A DNA stretch of 64,000 nt from assembly GCF_037042905.1 (NCBI RefSeq), contig NC_087247.1, forward strand, positions 61,961,920 through 62,025,919, in the 5' to 3' direction. Origin of the DNA: Lytechinus pictus. Taxonomy: Eukaryota; Echinodermata; Echinoidea; Temnopleuroida; Toxopneustidae. Below, piece after piece: positions 34,998 to 64,000 of the stretch; the first letter of the stretch is position 1, and the number at the start of each line of letters is the position of its first letter. The notes beneath the pieces were generated by a model. The model had not been told where the DNA came from. It saw only the letters and a program-made list of their open reading frames with translations, and searched no databases. The position numbers and the translations under genes were made by a program.

Positions 34998-35760
34998 CAT
35001 GACGAAAAACCTCCATTTGAGAACACTATACCCCAGTTTCCCTTGCAATAAATTCTCTTCTCCAAGTACGACAAACCCTACTGCCCCAAGCATGCAATGT
35101 AAGTATCAAAACACCTGTTTCTTGACCTCGGTCCGAAGATAACACAACAGCCCGGCATATACAGTCACAGCAGGGGGCCACACACGATGGGATTCATGCG
35201 CAGCGCTGAGTGCGGACCCGATAAGCATGCCGTCATTTCTATTCGCTTACTTTCCTTATTTCGAGGTCGATTTTCTTCGTTCGAAATTAAAAATGGACTA
35301 ACATTGAATTTCTGAATACAATATGCCTTTGAAAACGTGATTAAATATCGAATACAATAATTTCATTCAGAAGGTCCTACTACAGGCAGAGAAGTCTTAT
35401 GTAATAGCACAGCTGTTGTTTATCATTTCGTCCTTGGCTCAACGCTCATAATCTGGCCTGTGGAGGTGAAATTGAGACAGCGGGTATTACCTGGCCAAGC
35501 GGGGTTGATCAGGCGGGTGTTTCATAAAGCTGTTCGTAAGTTAAGAGCGACTGGTGATCTTGTATTGCGGTAAATGGTACACACCATTGGCGATAATCAC
35601 CAGTCACTCTTTAAGTCGCTCTTAACTTACGAACAGCTTTATGAAACGGCCCCCTGGGCTTGGAAATGATGTTTTAGATTTTCGTATGCAAAATGGGGTG
35701 AAATACCGCAGTTTGCAATCTGAACTGCGGTACGTTCTCAAACGGGGGTTTGACGTAATG
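34998..35760. mobile_element. TIR element with nested foldback MITE
   Basis: Imperfect TIRs of about 27 bases (left CATGACGAAAAACCTCCATT; right ends AACGGGGGTTTGACGTAATG). It has a higher G+C content than its flanks. The foldback at 35512-35655 is inserted inside. Confidence 0.6.
35512..35655. mobile_element. Foldback MITE, TTTCATAAAGCTGTTCGTAA arms
   Basis: Near-perfect arms of about 40 bases reading TTTCATAAAGCTGTTCGTAA then GTTAAGAGCGACT. The right edge carries GGCCCCCTGG, like the other CAGGGGGCC-ended elements here. Confidence 0.85.
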
Positions 35761-36129
35761 TTAAATTGAATGTTAGAATGAATTTATGATTGATTGATTG
35801 AATTTTTTTTTTAAATTGGTTGATTGAATGTTTTTTTTATTTTTATTTTTGATTAGTTTATTGAATGATTGATTAAATATATTGATTGAATGTTTGGTTC
35901 AAATTGATCGCAATTTGTTTGAATGCATGTTGTACATTTGCCTGATGGACCCTATTTGTACACTGTAATTCACACTTGATAATAATACTCCTGCTTTGAA
36001 TGATGGCTCAAGAAATGTGAAAAGAGAATAAGAGATTGATCCCCGGGATTGATCAGTCGTTATAGGACCTAATTATTTCATAATTATGTTCTTCACTATG
36101 TTTCCTATTTATGTTCATGCCAATTACAT

Positions 36130-37800
36130 TTTGTTATGAATATTCAAGGGCCAGTTTGTAATTATTTTGTTGGTTCTCCTGAACAAAGTTCGGCAGGGAC
36201 CTAGTAATCACTTTTCTTGTTGGTCTGTTACAAAAACTAAATGTTAAAGTTTTTGTTCAACTTGCTCTCATTTCTTTAGCTTTGCATCAATTATGTTCAT
36301 ACTTGGTACATATGACCCTTGGGTAATACCACATGTGAACCAATGAGAATGATAGGGTCAAAGGTCATCTAGGGATCAAATGGTATGAGGTCATGTCCAT
36401 CCTATTATGAAGTTTTTGTGCAACTTGTTCCCATTTCTCTATTTCTGCATCAACTTCAATCACACTTGGTTCAAATGATCATTGGGTAATGCCACATGTG
36501 TGATGTTGAGGAGGGTGGGGTCAAAGGTCACCTAGGGATCAAAAGGTCAAGTTTTTGTTCAGACTGCTCTCATTTCTGTATCTGCATCAATTATGTTTAC
36601 ACTTGGTACAAATGATCCTTTCGTAATACCACATGTGTCTAATGAGGATGATGGGGTGAAATGATATGAGGTCATTTCCCATCCTTTTTTTTGTCTCCCC
36701 CACCAGAGGTGAAGGCGAGACTAAGGGATCCAAATGTCGTCCGTCCGTCACAAACATGACAAATAGCTCTGCAACCGTTTTAGTTACTTTTCAACCAAAC
36801 TTGGTTGGTAGATGTACTTAGGGGACCTGCATGTAATGCTGCAGTCAGAGGTCATATGGTAAAGTCAGAGGTCATTTTCAGGTCAACGTTAAGTTTATGT
36901 GCAAGACTCTCTTATGACAAATAACTCCAAAACCGTAAGTCACTTTTCAACCAAACTTGGATGGTAGATGTAGTTAGGAGACCTGCACGTTATGCTGCAG
37001 TCGGAGGTCACATGGTAAGGTCATAGGTCATTTTCAGGTCAACGCTTAAGTTTACGTGCAAGACTTATGACACATAACTACGCAACCGTAATTCATTTTT
37101 CTCCCAAATGTCAACATTATATGTAAGACTCTTATGACACACAACCCTGCAACCGCAAGTCACTTTTTTACCCAAACTTGGGTTGCAGATGTACTTAGGA
37201 GACCTGTATATCATGGTGCAGTCAGAGATCACATGGTAAGGTCAACTTAGGGTCATTTTCAGGTTAACGTTACAGTTTACGTGCAAGACTTTTATGACGC
37301 ATAACTCTGCAACCATAATTCATTTTTCACCAAACTTAAGTTGTAGATGAACCTAGGAGACCTGCATATCATGGCGCAATCAGAGATCATAAAGGTCATA
37401 TTGAGGTCACTGTTATGACATAACTCCGCAACCGTCGGTCACTTTTGAACCTGCATGTTATTGTGTTCAGAGGTCACATGGTATAAATGAAGGTCAAAGG
37501 TCATTTTGAGATCAACATAAAAGTTTATGTGCAAGACTCTTATGTTATTCAATCCCAGTTATTTTATAATAAACTTTTGATACAATTCTGTTGCGTGCCC
37601 TCGCAAATCACAATATTTCTGGTTACTGTCACAAGTGGGCGAAGCAGTGCACAACATCCTTTATGCCTTGTTTCAACATTTTGTACAATTTGCTGTCATT
37701 TTTTTTATATCTGCAGCAATTGTGTTTAGGTTTGGGTAATTACACACATGTTCTTGAGGATGATAAGGTCAAAGATCATTTAGGGGTTAAAAGATCACAT
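36130..37800 (+). repeat. Two nested tandem-repeat families
   Basis: Units with CTTGGTACA(A/T)ATGA and GGGTCAAAGGTCA (36240-36680 and 37673-37800) are split by a TTTTTTGTCTCCCCCACCAG element (36685-37673) related to 10184-10862. Confidence 0.75.
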
Positions 37801-38855
37801 TTTATTATCAGACGAGACTTGTGGTTCATGACCACCATGTTATAATTATTTTGGGTTGAACCATATACTTTTATTTCTTCAAGATTGATGTTGATGTTGG
37901 AATCACAATTCTGATTGCATTTCCTAGCTGTATCTGATACCTGTGATGTGGCATGGACGTCCACGATCACGTCCATGACGCTTGTTTAGGGGGTCAATTC
38001 AGGGAATACTTGTCAAGGGTACCGTTCATTGTTTCCAATACTTCTAAGGGTAGGGTTTCACACGCCATACTTGTTAAGGGGTGCATTTTCAGAACATGGA
38101 AAATACTTGTTTAGGGTGCTTTTCGAAACCTCATGGTCACGCATGGTATCCACTCGTCAATGAAAGTGGCCCCCTGGGCAAAAAGTAGCAACATATAGCT
38201 AACTACATGGTGAGATTTTGTCCAAGGACCAGCATCATTATAAGATTGGTGCTATGTGCAGCTAGCTACACCAAAAGCTTCAGTCTCTGTACATTGGTCG
38301 TTTCACGGAAGTATATTATTAGCTATCCTTATTGGGGACCTTGTCTTGACAAGCCTAGCTTTTTTAAGGTCTCTCGATCTTACAAAATGTGAAATTTTGT
38401 GTAACTTTTGTCTCTGGAATCCTACTCTGTAAATGATATGATTTATGTAACATCCTCAATGTATGTTTAGCGCTGACTATCTATTTTTTTCATCTTGCTA
38501 TTTATTTTATTATCATTTTTTATTGAACTACCATGTATGAATGTTTTTGTGAAAGGAAGAAATAAATGAACTATGAACTTATACACTGGAGATGATAGTA
38601 AAATGTCAGAAATTGTTTAATAAATCCCCAGAAAAGACATAAATTCCTTTCTACTGCTGGGCGTTGTGCAGGTGTAAGAATATCAATTTAACACCAATAA
38701 CTAACTGTCAATACAGAGCATGAAATAACACAAAAACAGTATAGATGAGAAGCTGAAAAAATGACTAGTATCATTTACGGTACGCTATAAAATACAGACG
38801 TCTCGGATGCCCAGACTACGAGAAATGTAAACAAAGAATTTTGCTGCTCGGAAAG

Positions 38856-61612
<22,757 letters not shown>

Positions 61613-63048
61613 ATTAAACAAAAACTAGTAATTTCTCAATATTGCATATTATGTCATTTGATAGCATTAGTAAAGTGTTGAAAGCTGGCATTTGTGTACC
61701 AAATAGCAACAGAACACAATTGATACACCAGTCTTGAGACATTTGAAGTCTTAAAACAATTTTTGCATAGTTTTTGCAAAGTTTTTGCTGATAAACTACA
61801 GCTATTCAACATGCGCGAAAGACACAAAAATGCGAATGTGATCACACAAACAATATCATAAATGTTCCAAGAACTAGATTTTGCAAACTTTATGTGATCT
61901 GATTAGGTGTTAACAAAAAAATTGCGAAGCGGTTGTGAATATCGCACACATTTTCAATGTTTGTGCGCATATGATAGGATGTGGAAATGTTCGCAAGAAG
62001 TTTCAGATTGTATTCAGAAAACTCCTGCGAGCGATTTGCAAGAAATTAAATGTGTGTTAGACTTTGCCATTTGTTACATTATTTCCTTTGCGAAATGTTT
62101 GTGAGCCCTATGAAAACGGCACTTCAAACATCTCAAGCATCCCTTAGACTGTTGAAGTTCCTGTTTGACACCACATTATGTTCATAGAGCTCAGTTTACT
62201 CTGGCATGCTATGTATGGTGTAACATTTTGCTGCTCATGTTATTAAGTGTTATTTCTGTCATTTGCCTTTTATTTAATTATTCAGCCCATATTGAGGAGG
62301 GAGATTAAATGAGTTAGTATATTTACATTAAATAGAAATATTTGATTGTATTTGGAGCTGACAAATTTTCTCTAAAGCACATTTAATCACACTAACATCT
62401 TTGAGTGGATTTTGCTATTTATGTCCAGTCTTTTAGAAAAGTGATATGAATTTATTAATTTACTAATCATCAAAACACATTTTGCTCTCTGATGGATATA
62501 AAGGATTCAATTTGGCCTCCCTTTCTGAAATGGAGCTTGGTTGTTACATTATACATATTGGTTTCAATACATTAAAAAAAAAATCCCTGTTAAAAAGATG
62601 AGTGAACGTAATATATATATGCACTTAGAGTATGATCAATTATTTTTTGGAAATATTAGCTAAACATTTTTTGACTATCTGCACTTACAAATCATTCCAG
62701 TAAAAAAAAAAAGAGATTTAAATTAGGAGAATATTTTCACACAGATTTTTTCATGATCATCCCTTCCCAATATTTGTGAGTTGTTGTATTAATGACTCTG
62801 ATTCTGCTGTGATTGATATGAATATATATGGGTAATTTCATAAAATAATCAATCTTCATTAATATCTTGTTCTTACTCTTACTTCACTTCCTGAATTGCT
62901 CAAAACATGATTAAAGTTTTTACACTCTGTATTATCATTGATAATACAGAGTGTAAAAACATTGAAATGTTCTCTGTCAAGGAAAAAAAATAATGAACAA
63001 AATAATTGAAGTAAATTCAAAATCTAAAATTTCACTTTTAACTAGTTT
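61613..63048. other. 3' flank of TMEM245
   Basis: AT-rich; it includes the 22-base perfect palindrome at 62916-62960 and a candidate downstream acceptor at 62285. No further gene is seen. Confidence 0.7.
62916..62960. repeat. Perfect 22-base inverted repeat with 1-base spacer
   Basis: Arms 62916-62937 and 62939-62960 (starting GTTTTTACACTCTG) are exact reverse complements. Confidence 0.95.
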
Positions 63049-63051
63049 TAA

Positions 63052-63395
63052 TTGTCTCGCCTGCATAGCAGAGCGAGACTATAGGCGTCGCTTTTCCGAC
63101 GGTGGCGTTGTCAATAGTGAAATCTTTACCAAGTTTAAGTTTTTGAAGTGTCATCATAACTTAGAAAGTATATGGACCTAGTTCATGAAACTTAGACATA
63201 AGGGAAATCAAGTATTACTAAACATCCTGCTTGATTTTCAGGTCACATGACCAAGGTCAAAAGTCATTAAGGGTCAATGAAGTTAGACCATGTTGGGGAA
63301 TCATTATCGAAATCTTAACCAAGGTTAAGTTTTGGAAATGTCATAACTTAAAAAGTATATGGACCTACTACATGAAACTTAGACATAAGGGTAAT
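63052..63395 (+). repeat. TTGTCTCGCCTGCAT tandem-repeat element, interrupted copy
   Basis: A 5' end and two units are present; the sequence then changes abruptly near 63395. Confidence 0.75.
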
Positions 63396-64000
63396 ACCCC
63401 CATCTCATTAGATGGCGATTCCACTGCGATCGTCAAAAATCGACAAAGCGTGGTATAACGTAGCTTGATCGTGCCTTGATCTTTTCAATCTTCTCCGTCG
63501 TACCTTGATCTTTTCTGAAGCGGCAAGGATCGCCACCATCTTTATGGTCGCCACAAAATTTTGAACATGTTCAAAACTTACGTAGCGAGATCGCGGATGT
63601 GCTAAAGCGCATCACAATCGAGTCATGAGCGTATTACAAATGACATATTCGTAGCTGTAACGGAGCCCCAATGCATAAAGCGTAGTATAAGCGCATTAAA
63701 AGCGGCACCGATCGCCCGTGGTTTTCAGGCCCGTTCCCAAGACAATTCTGCTACGCTGCTTCCGTTTACAAGGCCTGCCTTGCGCTCGACGCTTCCTTCT
63801 TTGGGTGGCATGTGGCACACGTTCTCAGCCCGCTACAGGCGTTCGCGTTGCGCTTTTGCTGCGCCGCTGATGACTGGGCAGCGATTGCGCAACAACCGTC
63901 CGCGCTGCTATAAAACGCCGTGCCGATGGTGGCGGATTATCATATATTTGCAACAGATTACGAGGCAATACCACGGCGTTTTCAAACATACCTCCCAGAA
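63396..64000. other. GC-richer unidentified sequence at window end
   Basis: Begins ACCCCCATCTCATTAGATGG after the interrupted repeat. It is rich in GATCG and GCGC words, so probably part of another mobile element running out of the window. No ORF of note. Confidence 0.4.

Larger units (their letters stand above)
31900..38820. other. Intergenic region between GPD1 and TMEM245
   Basis: 32140-34990 is AT-rich with nothing recognisable beyond a poly-G run at 33918 and loose TTGATTGAATG repetition near 34500-34620. Then come a TIR element (34998-35760), tandem-repeat DNA (36130-37800) and a TTGT(T/C)AAGGGT-type repeat with a palindromic CATGGACGTCCACG block (37950-38180). Confidence 0.75.

Noticed and set aside
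38841..38855. Upstream in-frame start (TTG) for TMEM245
   Set aside because: A non-ATG codon is not needed; ATG at 38856 has a better context.

Overview
The window is animal nuclear DNA, most likely from a marine deuterostome invertebrate, and my best guess is an echinoderm such as a sea urchin. The reasons are spliced genes with GT/AG introns, AT-rich introns full of the word ACATGTA, poly-G/poly-C runs and many short terminal-inverted-repeat (TIR) and foldback elements. The species call is inference. There is no sign of bacterial or viral gene organisation.

Two genes are present, both on the + strand. (1) A cytosolic NAD-dependent glycerol-3-phosphate dehydrogenase (GPD1 type). Coding exons 2 to 8 lie between 3951 and 26965. 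Exon 1, expected to carry about 14 residues including the first part of the NAD-binding loop, lies upstream of the window. With those 14 residues the protein would be 349 aa, the length of the human enzyme. (2) A TMEM245 orthologue (multi-pass membrane protein of the AI-2E/PerM-like family), apparently complete, with 14 coding exons between 38856 and 61612 encoding 836 aa. All joins were checked for reading phase and all agree.

The most interesting candidate is a possible alternative last exon of GPD1 at 31866-31899. It has a strong polypyrimidine acceptor and joins in phase either to exon 7 or to a GT that overlaps the canonical stop codon of exon 8. Either join adds the tail FEPKKSGARL-stop, and the final ARL fits the peroxisomal targeting signal type 1 consensus. 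If used, one gene would make a cytosolic and a peroxisomal glycerol-3-phosphate dehydrogenase.

Most of the remaining sequence is non-coding and transposon-rich. GPD1 intron 3 (12 kb) holds two related TIR elements of about 1.8 kb with perfect 8-bp target duplications, nested older elements, and an unexplained dispersed 15-mer (GGTAACTGACATTAC, about 11 copies). GPD1 intron 7 holds a 4.4-kb element with a long internal inverted repeat. Several + strand copies of a repeat starting TTTTTGTCTCGCCTGCAT carry internal minisatellites studded with AGGTCAAAGGTCA, a perfect DR1-type nuclear-receptor half-site pair. TMEM245 intron 5 has about 950 bp of almost pure pyrimidine. No tRNA, rRNA, CRISPR or recognisable transposase gene was seen.
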